A stretch of 64,000 nt of DNA from Bugulina stolonifera (Eukaryota; Bryozoa; Gymnolaemata; Cheilostomatida; Bugulidae): assembly GCA_935421135.1 (NCBI GenBank), contig OW285188.1, positions 16,965,233-17,029,232 on the forward strand, read 5' to 3'. Below are positions 8,449 to 19,091 of this stretch, one piece after another. Each line of letters opens with the position of its first letter. Within the stretch, counting starts at the first letter, position 1. Position numbers and translations under genes: made by a program. The notes below the pieces were generated by a model. The model had not been told where the DNA came from. It made no database searches and saw only the letters and a list, made by a program, of their open reading frames with translations.

Positions 8449-11400
8449 ATGGCAGTGAGAGGAGCTGCTACAGTTCTGTTATGTGTACTCATGCTGTATT
8501 TAACAAGTAAGTAACACAATACAATCATGTAATATACATGTACATATACACATACTACCACAGTATTGCATGGTGTAAGTACATATTATACAGCTCTATG
8601 TACATGTATATTTCCCATGTACATGTATATTCTACTTGAAGTGTTCTAAATACATACATCGTAGATGTCCTAAATGAATGTAGCTTATAATGCATGGGCT
8701 ACAAATACATGTATGACAATTCTTCTGTAATCTCACTCTGTAGCCTATGTTCTACATTAGCACTCTTACTTGTACATTCTACACCTTCCCCCATGCTTTG
8801 TCCATGTACTATTCGACTAACTCGCTCCTTTTGCATAAAACATTTTATGCTACATGTACATACTTGTTTTCTACATAATTATACACATGTAGAATACTGT
8901 ACACCCACACAAATGCAATGTAACCATATAGTTCCAATCTGTAGATAGTGATACATTATAATGCATTTGAAGGTAGTGATGTGGAGGCTAGAGCTTCTAG
9001 ATCAAGTCGCTCAGGATTTGGAGGGGGTGTATACAGATATAGATATGGGGGGTAAGTATCAGGTGGAGTGCATATAGATATAGACATGAGGTAAGTAACA
9101 GGTGGAGTGTATACAGATATAGACATGGGGGGGGGTAAGTAACAGGTGGAGTGTATACAAATATAAATTTCGAAGTTGTAGGTTGAACACAAAGCAGAGT
9201 ATTATTCTGTTATTTTCACACTATTGTAGAGCTCAAGGCATTGGCAAGTACAAACATGTTAGTAAGAGTTCTAGACTGACCATAATAGGAATGGATAGCT
9301 ACAGAACCAGATATTATGGAACCAAATTCTACAAGAGAGGTAGGTGCACAGTCTACAATGAGAGTCGGAAACATTGCGTTTACTACAATATACAAACATA
9401 CCTACTTAATTGAATTAACACAAGATAAAGCTTAGAAGCAAAAATTTTAAAGCTTAAGATTAAAAGTTTTCTTGTCTTGAAATGTGGGATAGTTCTAGAA
9501 CTCAATGGCAAGAGCTGCATCTTATTTATACATCATACTACTAAATATAATTTTTATGTAAAAGATATATGAATGCTTATTATATCTACAATTGAAGCAC
9601 ATATTCTGGTTTATTGAAAGAGCCTCTAAAAATACACTGGGAAGCTATTTTTGTTGCTAGGCTTAGAGACTATCAAAGTATTGTAGAACTACTGGTCCTA
9701 TGCTCTCCTATATTACATTGTATGTGGCTTACAGAATCAGTGTATAAATTCCATGTACTTCATATACATGTATGCTATTATTCTTTCCAATAAATTTTAG
9801 TGAGGCAGTAAAATGGTTAGAGTACATGGTACTAGCAGTACCAGGCACATTTTTGAGTCTTTTTTTCTCTCAATACTTGATAACAGTCCTGTTTTAATCG
9901 TCTGACGATAACAGGAGTCTTATTGAAAAAATAGGAGAATAAAACTGAAAAAATGCATCTAGTACTACTCTTTATCATTACACTTCTCACGCACACCAAA
10001 CTGTTTAAACCGCTAGAGATTGAAGTTTTGGGACAAGAAAGAACCAAACAATTTCTACATATACACATAAGTGGCACAATACAAAAGCAGTTGAGTGGTC
10101 TCTCAGTTCCTCTTTATGTAATGCAATGTAATGTAATGCAATGTAATGTAATGCAATGCAATGCGGTGCGGTGCGGTGCGGTGCGGTGCGGTGCGGTGCG
10201 GTGCGGTGCGGTGCGGTGCGGTGCGATGCGATGTGATGTGATGTGATGTAGTGTAATGTAATTTAGTGCAGTGCAGTGTTATATCACTCACCAGATAGAC
10301 ACGTGTGTAGAAGAAGGCGGTCTTCGGTCGCTCTCTCACTTATATACCAAGTCGGTATCCCTACGCGGTCACGTGATCCCAAGACCTCTTATGTCCTGTA
10401 GCGGTGTCCTAGTCCATAGCCCTGTAGACACCAATGAGCACGGGGCAGAACCGGATATCATTATATAACATGCCCTTTTTTTTCGAGCAGCAGTGATCTT
10501 CGACATGACATAAAGTATAACCAAGAAAGCAGTTACGAGGGTTTGCCACGCCAAGCAAGACATGAAGCTGTTAACAATCAGTGCTGGAGACACTCACACC
10601 AAGCATTATGTAGCGGGTTAATCTAGAGCCACTTACCTATTGCTCGACCTATACTTACAGCACCCGTCTCTCTGCCTTCATCACTCGGTGTCCGAATCCA
10701 ACAGACCTGTCATCTCGCCTAAGTCCATGTCCTCTTCCTCTGCCGTGTCTGCCCAGCCGCGTCCTCTACCACTCCGAGCATTGCTGTCACCACCTCCTCT
10801 GGTTGTACTACCATTGCTGGTCATACTACCATCACCGCCACCACTACTACCACTGGTGACATTGCTGTCACTCTCACCTGCGCCTACGGCGCCCAAACCA
10901 GAACCAAGGCCCACGCCGGAGGCGCTGCCACCAGTGCCGGTTCCTGAGTCGTGTCGGGTCCTTTCGGACTCCTCGACCTTCTCAGACCCACGGCCATCCG
11001 CTCGGGACAAGTCCCTCGCAGGTGAAGCCACCGAAGTAGCCGACTCCTGGACCTGGGGTATCTCAGGAGTGCCCGTAGCAGTAACAGTGGGCCCTGCTAC
11101 TATGGTGCTAGGCCCCATCACCGTTGATGGTGCTGACCTGTTTCCTGCAAACCTAGAACGTATCGACCTCTTACCCCTGACCTCTGCTAACCTCCGGAGC
11201 GCTTCAACGCACTCTCTCTCTTTCTCTACCTCCTCCTCTAGGTCTGCCCGTTCCTCGTCCAAGGCCGTCATCTCACGCTCGAAGCGTTCTCTGGCGGCCA
11301 GTCTCCTCCTCTCGATGTCCTGGATCCTTCCTTCCACATACTCTTCTGACATAAGGCCATCCGAGTTGTCAACCGCCTGCAACAAACTATCTAATTGCGA

Positions 11401-14400
11401 CACAATGGGTGAAGCAGTAGGAGTCTTACCTCTCCTTACCATGGCACTATAGCTAGCCCCGCCAGCATTACCTTTACTAACCTTCGGCGCAGGCTGTTCC
11501 TCCTGGGCATCTATGTCCAGTCTCCGCTTGTTGTGAGCCAACCAACGGGGGCAATCCATCTGCAAATGGTTCTTGTCCCCGCAGAAGTTGCACAACTTCT
11601 CGGGACACTGACCAGCCCAGTGACCATGGCCATCACACTTGTGGCAAACATAACCTGGACAATAAGCTGCAAAATGATCCCTATAACCATTGCAAAAGGT
11701 ACACCTGCGTGTACCGTCCTTACCATACACCTTACCTCCATAGGCATTAGGTCTAGTCCTACCTTTGCCATCCCCCTTCTTGATTACCAAGTTACCTTCG
11801 GCGTCTTTGACAATCCTCACACCCTTAGCCTTGTCTCCGTCTTTCTTGCCGTCATTCTTCCTGTCTCCAGAGCCATCGTCAGGAGCCTTCCCAGGTCCAC
11901 CGCCAGGTCCTCCTCCGGGTCCACCTCCTGGTCCATCACCTCCAGGTGCCCCAGCACCCGCAACACAAGCCATTATAGTTTTCTTTTGTCGTATTCACAG
12001 CTGTCAAAATCTAAAACTAGAAACCATTGTTGCCATAATACACCATATCGAATTTCTTGGGCGGTCTAGAGACACGACCCCTCCTAGTGACCCTAACATT
12101 CCTATCTACAGGTGTAAACCCTGCCTCGCCCTCACTACTGTTGGGTATCACAGCATCGTTTATATTGTCAGTTACAGGCTCCACGGGAGCTTGCTCAGGG
12201 GCTAGGGCATAATTGTCCTCACTACCACTATCTTCCATAGGCATATCATACATGTTTTCTCCTAAAGAGCTATCACACCTAGTCTCGGGGGCTAGAACGT
12301 AATCGTCATCATCCTCCCCCGATGAATCGTCCACGCCCTGCGACGAAACATCGCTGAGGACAAACAGGTGTTTTCTATTCCTACGTAACTCACTCAAACC
12401 AACACTGACCCAGTAGCTGTCAGGCAAGTTAGCTTTCCTTATGACTGTCCCTCTAGAGCCTATATCACTAGGTGCCTTAACATACAGTAGGTGACCTGGC
12501 TGTAGTTTAGTCAGCTCGGCCAAACTGTACTTTTTATCCCAGCGATTTTTGATTTTTCTCCTACGTTTAATTTCCTCCATCTCAAATTGGCCGTAATCAA
12601 CATCGCTTTCATATGGAAAGCCTAACCTAGACCTGACAGCTCTCCCGAACATTAAGTCGCTCGGAGAGTAACCACAGTCTAGGGGGGGGGGGTGGTTCTA
12701 TAAGCACATAAAGCCACCTCCCTGTCTGTGCACTTCTCCCACAACTTTTTTATAGTCTTAACTGAACTTTCAGCCAGCCCATTGGAAGGTGGGTACCTAG
12801 GGCTGCTTGTAGCTTGGGTAAAACCAGCCACTTCTCCAAATCTCCTAAATTCTTTACTACTGTAACAGCCTTCGTTGTCAGACCGGACAACCTTAGGCAC
12901 TCCGAAACGAGAAAACACACTTTCCATAACCTTAATAACATTGGCAGAGGTCTGGGCATCGAGGCGTGCAACCTCTATCCACTTTGAATAGTAGTCTACC
13001 ATTATAAGAAATAAGTCATTATCGAAAACAAACACATCGGTTCCTATGACCTCCCAAGGGTAGGAGGGCATCTCTGACTCTCGCATAGGTTGGTGTTTAA
13101 CCTGTGAGTGCATAATACACACATTACAGCGAGTAATGTAGTCAGCTATATCCTTGCTAACGCCCGACCACCAAAAGTGGCGCTGGGCCCTACGGCGACA
13201 TTTAGTAATACCTTGGTGACCTTCATGGCATAAGTCCAAGTACACAGATCTCAATGAGACAGGTATGTATAGCCTAGAATCATACATCAATAACCCATTA
13301 TACACGCTTAAGTGGTCACTTACACTGAACAGGCATGCAAGCTCGCCCTCTAGACCTTTCGCCCCTGGAGGCCATCATGAATACATATATGCTATGCATT
13401 GTTGAGCAGCAGCATCTTTGCTTACTGCATCCCTCACTCTCTCCTCCCTCACGTCCGTATATGCAGAGGAAGAGACAATAAAGTTGACATACATTTCCAC
13501 CTCAAAACACTTCCTTTTACCTATCTCACACGCCGACGTGCCATTAGGGTGGCTCAGCGCGTCTGCCAGAAACATGTATTTACCAGGCGTATGAAATATA
13601 GAGTAGTCATAACGCATGAGTCTCAACTTAAACCGTTGAACTCTCACAGGCAAGTTTGAGAGGTCTTTCTCTCCTAAAATAGCAATAAGCGGTTTATGGT
13701 CAGTCTCAATCTCAAAACTCCGGCCTACCAGATAGTAATCAAATTTTTCACAGGCCCAGGTGGTCGCCAAGGCCTCCTTTTCTACCATAGCGTACCTAGT
13801 TTCCGCCTCGGTCATTTTTCTCGAGGCGTACTCCACAGGTTGCCACTCATTCATGTCGTTATATTGCAACAAAACAGCCCCCAAAGCGCTTCGACTGGAG
13901 TCGGCTGAGACTCTATGTCTCGCCCCAATGTCAAAAGTACACAAAACAGGAGTTTTGGATATCTCCTGCTTGATCCTATCAAAGGCGTCCTGTTGGTCAG
14001 GACCCCAGTACCACTCTGACTTACTACCCGATACCTTGTAAATGGGGACACACAAGCCAGACAGTTCGCCGCTGAACTTCATCAGGTAGTTAACCATCCC
14101 AGTAAACCTTCTAGCTTCAGTTTTGCTAGTAGGGGGTTGCATTTCCGTAATAGCCCTAACCTTATCGGGGTCCGGTTTAATACCAGACCCGCTGACTAAA
14201 TGACCCAAGAATTTCACTTCCAGCACTCTGAACTCGCACTTATCCTTGCGCAGAGTCATGCCAGAATTTTCTATTGCGACAAGAACCTTACGCAGGCGTT
14301 TCCAATGTTCCTCGGAATTTTTACCATAAACCAGAATGTCATCCATTAAGCATATGACCCCTTCTAAACCCTTTAATATCTTTTCCATAGTCCTTTGGAA

Positions 14401-17400
14401 ATACTCTGGAGCCGAGCTAATTCCAAAAGGCATGCGGTTGAACATGAACCGGCCCCAGGGCGTGACGAAAGTCGTCAGCTCCTTACACCTCGGGTCCAAC
14501 TCAACCTGCCAAAATCCCGAGTTAGCATCTAATTTAGAAAACATAACTCCTTTTGATAGTTCACCAAGCATATCAGAAATCCTGGGTAGGGGGTAAACCT
14601 CGCGTTTGACACACTTGTTCAAGTTGGTCAAATCAACACACATTCTAATTTTATTGCCAGGTTTGGGTGCGATAGTTAAACCAGAGCACCAATCAGTAGC
14701 TTTTTCTACTGGCTCAATGATTCCATCTGCTAACATTTTATCTAGCTCCGCTTTTGCCTGATTTCTCAAGCCAGCCGCAATAGGCCTAGGTGCAAATAAC
14801 CTAACGGGTCTAGCCTCATCATTTAACTCAATGCCGAAAGTGCCCGTCATGGTACCTAGCCCATCGAACAATTTCGGGAATAATTTGAACGGGTCAAACA
14901 CATGTAAGCACATAGCGTTAACAATAGCCAATAATCTTAATTGTTTCAATTCTGACATTCCTAACAAGTTTCTGCTGGCACCCTTAAGTACATATACGGA
15001 TGTATTAACAGACCTAAAAGTGCCTGCTATCTCGACATTGGCAACGCCAGCCACGTTGAGCCGGTTGCCGTCGGCCCCACTTAAAAGTTGGTCAGGCTGG
15101 TGTAATTCTAAACCCAGGGCATCACAAGTCATTTCTGTCAGAGTTGACACATCTGCACCGGTGTCCAGGGTGAAATTAACATCGTGGCCGTTAAGCTTGA
15201 GCATTTTAACAAACCTATCATCTAGTCAGCTTTTATTTGTGGCCTCTGTAAATCTCACCCCTCGGGAAGGACTTCTCCCCGATCTGTCTCCCTCACTACC
15301 GCTGCTCTCATAGCCACGGTATTTATCGTGACCACGCTTGTTTTGGCGTAGCCTACAGTCTTTAACAGTGTGACCTACATTATGACAGTAATAACAGGTT
15401 ACCTTAGGACATTGTCGTATCTCGTGACCACTCTTACCACAGAAGTAACAACCACCACGTACAGCTCCAGGTGAACGATACCTTCCTGACTGCCGGTCCC
15501 AAGACTGATCCTTTCTCCTGGATCTAGATGAGAAGCCTCGGTATCTATTATTTCTAGCATACCTCTCACCACTGGAGTCTCTGGACGACCTACTAGAGTC
15601 CCTAGAGTACCTATCTCTACCGCTAAATTTGAACCTACGACTAGATATCCTATTGATTTCATTTGCATTATCAGATTGATCACTATCCTCTTTCCTATCG
15701 GATTTGTTAATGTTTGCTACCTCTTGCTTTATTTTCTGCAAGCTTGATCTAGTACCCTCTAAGATACTCTCAGATTCTCTGGCTAGACTACGAGCTCTAA
15801 GAGTATCATTTAAAGTTCTCCAATCCATATTAGCATTTTGCATGAGTTGAGTCCTTAAAGAAGATTCTCTTAAACTATTTACAGTTATAACCAAAGCAAA
15901 CTCCTCTCTTACAACATCATTATCATTACCAAAGTTAACTTTTCTACTTAAGCTCTCAACCCTACGTAAATAATCACCCTCGCTTTCACCTGCTGCCTGT
16001 CTAGCAGTAATAAATCTCATCTTTTTAACGTACACAGTTTCCTCAGTACCGTAAACAGTTTTCAAAAGCCGCATGGCTTCATCAAAAGTTGCCTCATCTT
16101 TTGTATGGTCAAACCCAAGGGAAGTGAGGACTTCTCTGCCACTTCTATCAATTGCACCTAACAAAGCTAGTAGTGGTAAGCGATCTCTAAAAACATCTTT
16201 CATTACTTCTTCCGTGCCTTCCGTTACTTTTTCTTTACCCAACTTTACTTTGGTCATTTCCACAACAAGTTCGAATTCCACTAACCAATTTTTCCATGAT
16301 CCTGAGACGTCATTACTGTCTATTACCAATTTCGGAAATGAATTAAAATCACACCTACTAGCCATTCAGGCCAAATAATCTCTATTTTCACTGAACACAG
16401 AACAATGTTTGACCTTTACACTAACACGGGTACCAATGATCACCGAAGGCATGGACACTAACTCTAATGCACACACACTAACACTTAAGGTTAACACTGG
16501 CACTAACACGATCACCCCCGAACAGATCCTGTCTACGACGCCATGTTATATCACTCACCAGATAGACACGTGTGTAGAAGAAGGCGGTCTTCGGTCGCTC
16601 TCTCACTTATATACCAAGTCAGTATCCCTACGCGGTCACGTGATCCCAAGACCTCTTATGTCCTGTAGCGGTGTCCTAGTCCATAGCCCTGTAGACACCA
16701 ATGAGCACGGGGCAGAACCGGATATCATTATATAACATGCAGTGTAATGTAATGTAATGTAATGTAATGTAATGCAATGTAATGCAATGTAATGTAGTGT
16801 AATGTAATGTGATGTGATGTAATGTAATGTAATGTAATGTAATGCAATGTAATGTACATAGAATGCTAAAAATCTAGAAGATTGCAGGTGCCAGATTAAG
16901 AGGAGTTATTTTTCTCCATTTTAGATCCATTCGTCTGCACCAAATCTGAGAAAGTGACATTCAATGGAACCGAAACCCAAAGTCTTAAGCTCTTTGTCTG
17001 TCCAGAAGAAGGAGATGAAGACAAAGCTAGATATTGCTGTGGTGAAGAATTTGACCAGCACTGCTGCCCCTATTGGAAGAGGTATGTCTACTTTGTTAAC
17101 ATACATGTAAGTTCAGACACATATCTCTACTTAGTATATCTACATGTAGGAACAATAAAGAAAGTTTTTCACATAAAATTCCTCAAGTCAAAAGATGAGA
17201 AACAACTTTTACATACATACATACCTCTAAAATAGTACTTTTCAGGTTAAATAGTTACACCATAGCCATGATTTTATGTTGAAGAGTCTGATAAATACCT
17301 AACCTGCCCAACATTTCGGCAAATGACCTAAGGCTGTCAACGAAAAACCTAATCTTAATGTGCTTGAAACCTGAATGATAATATTCTAGCCAAGGAACTG

Positions 17401-17786
17401 ACCAACAGCTCCCACCACTCCACACAGACTGTTGCAATCCAGCACATGGTATCGCAGAAGATTTGCAAAATAGGCTTTTTGTGAACAAAATTTTGAGTTT
17501 GGGAGTCATCTTTCCTTTTTCAACAAAATTCACGAGACATCTCATTTGTCAGATAGACACGGAGTGTCGTTCAAAACAAATTATGAGCCATCCCTTGCAG
17601 TGGAAGTGGCACACTGTACACTGTATATGATTACGTGTTGTGTAAATGCGTACCACACTGTGATAACTCTCTATGTTGTAATGTTGTAGTAAGATGAAAT
17701 CCTACGGAGCTCTACAGATTACTGGAATTAGTCTGTCTGTAATAATGATTATAGTGGTCTGCATCTGCAAGATTTTTCGTGACTAA
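8449..17786 (+). CDS. Shisa-like single-pass membrane protein, paralogue A
   Basis: Five exons: 8449-8506, 8949-9051, 9230-9339, 16925-17081 and 17690-17786 (stop TAA), with junction phases 1,2,1,2. Exon 1 encodes a signal peptide (MAVRGAATVLLCVLMLYLT). Exons 2-3 are Arg/Tyr/Gly rich with GIGKY. Exon 4 is the extracellular cysteine domain: DPFVC, an N-glycosylation site NGT, FVC, YCCGEEF and HCCPYW, i.e. six cysteines in the C..C..CC..CC pattern typical of Shisa-like (STMC6) proteins. Exon 5 encodes one transmembrane helix (ISLSVIMIIVVCIC) and a short basic tail. Known family members act as transmembrane adaptors affecting receptor maturation or trafficking; the function here is unknown. A 6.5-kb retrotransposon sits in intron 3. 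The exon 2 acceptor is weak and could instead be four bases upstream, but only 8949 keeps frame. Confidence 0.8.
9026..9165 (+). repeat. Tandem copies of an exon end plus splice donor
   Basis: The end of exon 2 with its donor (GTGTATACAGATATAGATAT, then GGGGGGTAAGT) is repeated downstream at about 9067-9100 and 9106-9160 with GGTAAGTAACAGGTGGAGTG. At least three GTAAGT donors occur within 80 bases (9052, about 9091 and 9135). Confidence 0.8.
10118..10276 (+). repeat. Pentanucleotide microsatellite, left of retrotransposon
   Basis: Runs of AATGT/AATGC grading into about 14 copies of GGTGC, then GATGT/AGTGC. It continues on the far side of the retrotransposon at 16738-16856, showing that the element landed inside the array. 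Confidence 0.9.
10277..10470 (-). repeat. 3' LTR
   Basis: Same 194-base sequence as 16544-16737 with one visible difference. It carries TATATAAG on the minus strand as promoter-like element. Confidence 0.95.
10471..10485 (-). promoter_or_regulatory. Polypurine tract
   Basis: Minus strand GAAAAAAAAGGGCA immediately precedes the 3' LTR, the usual primer for plus-strand DNA synthesis. Confidence 0.8.
10681..11973 (-). CDS. Extra retrotransposon ORF: zinc-knuckle and coiled-coil protein in env position
   Basis: A 430-residue frame that starts about 44 bases after the end of pol, where retroviruses carry env; there is no signal peptide or membrane segment. Domains: Gly/Pro-rich N-terminus, then three CCHC-type knuckles (CTFCNGYRDHFAAYC with a slightly longer spacing, CHKCDGHGHWAGQC, CNFCGDKNHLQMDC) at about residues 90-140. 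A strongly charged coiled coil follows at about 205-270 (ERRRLAARERFEREM), then a low-complexity Gly/Ser-rich tail. A nucleic-acid-binding, self-associating accessory protein is the simplest reading. It resembles a second nucleocapsid rather than an envelope. It is intact in this copy, and I cannot name a family. Confidence 0.85.
   Translation of the reverse strand: MACVAGAGAPGGDGPGGGPGGGPGGGPGKAPDDGSGDRKNDGKKDGDKAKGVRIVKDAEGNLVIKKGDGKGRTRPNAYGGKVYGKDGTRRCTFCNGYRDHFAAYCPGYVCHKCDGHGHWAGQCPEKLCNFCGDKNHLQMDCPRWLAHNKRRLDIDAQEEQPAPKVSKGNAGGASYSAMVRRGKTPTASPIVSQLDSLLQAVDNSDGLMSEEYVEGRIQDIERRRLAARERFEREMTALDEERADLEEEVEKERECVEALRRLAEVRGKRSIRSRFAGNRSAPSTVMGPSTIVAGPTVTATGTPEIPQVQESATSVASPARDLSRADGRGSEKVEESERTRHDSGTGTGGSASGVGLGSGLGAVGAGESDSNVTSGSSGGGDGSMTSNGSTTRGGGDSNARSGRGRGWADTAEEEDMDLGEMTGLLDSDTE
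12017..15225 (-). CDS. pol: Pol polyprotein, in frame with gag, interrupted by one stop and one frameshift
   Basis: Begins directly after the gag TGA in the same frame (first ATG at 15204). Domains in order: aspartic protease (LDTGADVSTL), reverse transcriptase (MDDILVYG about residue 287 from that ATG), RNase H (TDHKPL about residue 500), then the zinc-binding HHCC region of integrase (CHEGHQG ... CNVC), the catalytic core (GTD, RSDN, NGLAE giving D-D-E) and a C-terminal beta module near LQPGHLLYVKAP, ending in an acidic Ser-rich tail with RRGRVSRPPKKF. Two breaks: an in-frame TGA at 13375-13377 before the integrase, after which the frame stays open, and a homopolymer of 11 G (plus strand) at 12682-12692 that shifts the frame inside integrase. 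Either may be mutation or sequencing error. Confidence 0.93.
15226..16365 (-). CDS. gag: Gag polyprotein of the retrotransposon
   Basis: A 379-residue frame. The N-terminal two thirds is a helical capsid-like region of the Ty3/gypsy type (WKNWLVEFELVV near residue 23, FITARQAAGESEGDYLRRVE near 120-140). It is followed by an Arg/Ser-rich basic linker and two CCHC zinc knuckles (CYFCGKSGHEIRQC and CYYCHNVGHTVKDC) at about residues 305-340, which bind the genomic RNA. The stop is TGA at 15226-15228, followed by CTAG, and pol continues in the same frame. The start is the first ATG of the frame, about 180 bases inside the LTR. Confidence 0.92.
   Translation of the reverse strand: MASRCDFNSFPKLVIDSNDVSGSWKNWLVEFELVVEMTKVKLGKEKVTEGTEEVMKDVFRDRLPLLALLGAIDRSGREVLTSLGFDHTKDEATFDEAMRLLKTVYGTEETVYVKKMRFITARQAAGESEGDYLRRVESLSRKVNFGNDNDVVREEFALVITVNSLRESSLRTQLMQNANMDWRTLNDTLRARSLARESESILEGTRSSLQKIKQEVANINKSDRKEDSDQSDNANEINRISSRRFKFSGRDRYSRDSSRSSRDSSGERYARNNRYRGFSSRSRRKDQSWDRQSGRYRSPGAVRGGCYFCGKSGHEIRQCPKVTCYYCHNVGHTVKDCRLRQNKRGHDKYRGYESSGSEGDRSGRSPSRGVRFTEATNKS
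16526..16543 (-). promoter_or_regulatory. Primer binding site
   Basis: Minus strand TGGCGTCGTAGACAGGAT directly abuts the 5' LTR. Its complement ends in CCA preceded by a seven-base acceptor-like stretch and the T-stem-like CCTGT, as expected for a tRNA 3' end. tRNA identity not assigned. Confidence 0.75.
16544..16737 (-). repeat. 5' LTR
   Basis: Minus-strand start TGTTATATAATG and end GATATAACA. It is followed inward (16543 downward) by the primer binding site. Confidence 0.95.
16738..16856 (+). repeat. Pentanucleotide microsatellite, right of retrotransposon
   Basis: Repeats of AATGT with AATGC, AGTGT and GATGT variants, the continuation of the array at 10118-10276. Confidence 0.9.
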
Positions 17787-19091
17787 ATATTTCACAATCA
17801 TCTTCTCACCTCTAGTAATCCCAATAACCAATCAAATTAACTCTTGTTAATAACATTGAGGCTTGAATTACTAAACAAACTTCTTGTAAATTCACAACTC
17901 ACTCTGGTTGGACTAGGGAAGTTCTATGTGTGCTGATATACATTGTAATTGTGACAGGCTGGTAAATAATATTCTCTATACTTACATGTATGTATATGAT
18001 TTTGTTGTTGTTGCCGTTCTTTTTCTGCTCAATATGGACTTTGATGTTTAATTCACCATAAAAGTGTTTCTTTTGCCGTTATTTTCATAACAATAAACTA
18101 TTATATTACACCACATTTCATCTCATCATAATTATTTTTATTCATGTAATATGCATTCAAGTAGGGATCCTTCTTAATTTGTTAATTTCGATCTTGCATA
18201 GTGTTGATTGTTTTAGAATGTACAAATGTATGTTCGAATAAGCCTTCATCTTCAATCCCAAGCCCAAGCAATAAACATGGCTATTGGCTCACCTATTTTT
18301 GGCTATAATGTTATTCCTATGTGCTCTGTAATGTTTGTCTAATGTTAGAGTGTGGTACTGTTCAAGGTTATACCACAACAAAAAACTCAACAATGTTTCT
18401 GCGTAATGACTTATCATTTGTATATACATTACAATTAAATGATACATGGCAGCATACAAGCATCATAAACTTTTTATCTTTTTTAAAGCTCTCTGCTTTT
18501 CATGTCGGAACTGAGAGCTTCCAAGTCCTGTGTACTGTAAAGGGAGGAATAGGGAATAGGGGTCAATTATCTATGATACGATATACCAAGCATACACATG
18601 CATGCCGGCACACACACAAACACACCTTTCATGAAATAAATTACTGATATAGCTGCTTGATGATTCACACACTCATATAAGAAAGTGTAACACTACTTCA
18701 TTGTCAAATACAACAGCAAATTTGAACAGCTTGGAATTGGGCATGAAATAAACATTTATTTAGACGTCTTGTTGAAAAGAGCAAAGTGAAAGATGGATAT
18801 TATAATTGAGTTTACTATAATATTACAAAATTATATATCCCAATTATACACCAAATAATACAGTAATTGTTATAAACAAAACTTGCATGTATTTATAGAA
18901 TTTCAAGAGCAATACATCTTTTTAAGAGCTTCAGCATTCCAGAAATACTTCATAGTATTGTCTAGTTTTACTTTGTAACAAACAACCAGGAGTCACAGTT
19001 ATGGTCTAATCTCCCAGTCTGTGTAAAGTATTACTCCTACAATAGTATCAAGTAGTGAGTAGAATCCTAGCTTCAGCGGAAATAAGTCGCC
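17787..19091. other. 3' untranslated and intergenic sequence between paralogues A and B
   Basis: AT-rich; short CA-rich microsatellite around 18600. No exon, RNA gene or recognisable mobile element seen. Confidence 0.5.
18092..18097 (+). terminator. Polyadenylation signal AATAAA
   Basis: AATAAA about 305 bases after the stop codon of Shisa-like paralogue A. Confidence 0.45.

Larger units (their letters stand above)
10277..16737 (-). mobile_element. Ty3/gypsy-type LTR retrotransposon, 6461 bp, near-intact
   Basis: Bounded by 194-bp LTRs (10277-10470 and 16544-16737) that start TG and end CA and differ at one base that I can find (10348 region G versus A). Five-base target duplication TGCAG at 10272-10276 and 16738-16742. 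On the minus strand the order is LTR, primer binding site, gag, UGA, pol (protease, RT, RNase H, integrase), an extra ORF, polypurine tract, LTR. This RT-RNase H-integrase order defines Ty3/gypsy. Damage: an in-frame TGA in pol at 13375-13377 and a frameshift in an 11-base homopolymer at 12682-12692. The near-identical LTRs indicate a recent insertion into intron 3 of the Shisa-like paralogue A. Confidence 0.95.

Noticed and set aside
10681..11452. Plus-strand 270-residue frame opposite the extra retrotransposon ORF
   Set aside because: Shadow of the minus-strand ORF; composition is Pro/Ser-rich antisense of Gly/Ser-rich coding sequence.
13375..13377. UGA as selenocysteine codon in pol
   Set aside because: No selenoprotein homology and no SECIS-like hairpin noticed; a mutation or readthrough stop is simpler.
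17255..17545. Minus-strand 96-residue frame in intron 4 of paralogue A
   Set aside because: No recognised domain, splice support or coding bias; most likely chance or a very old repeat.
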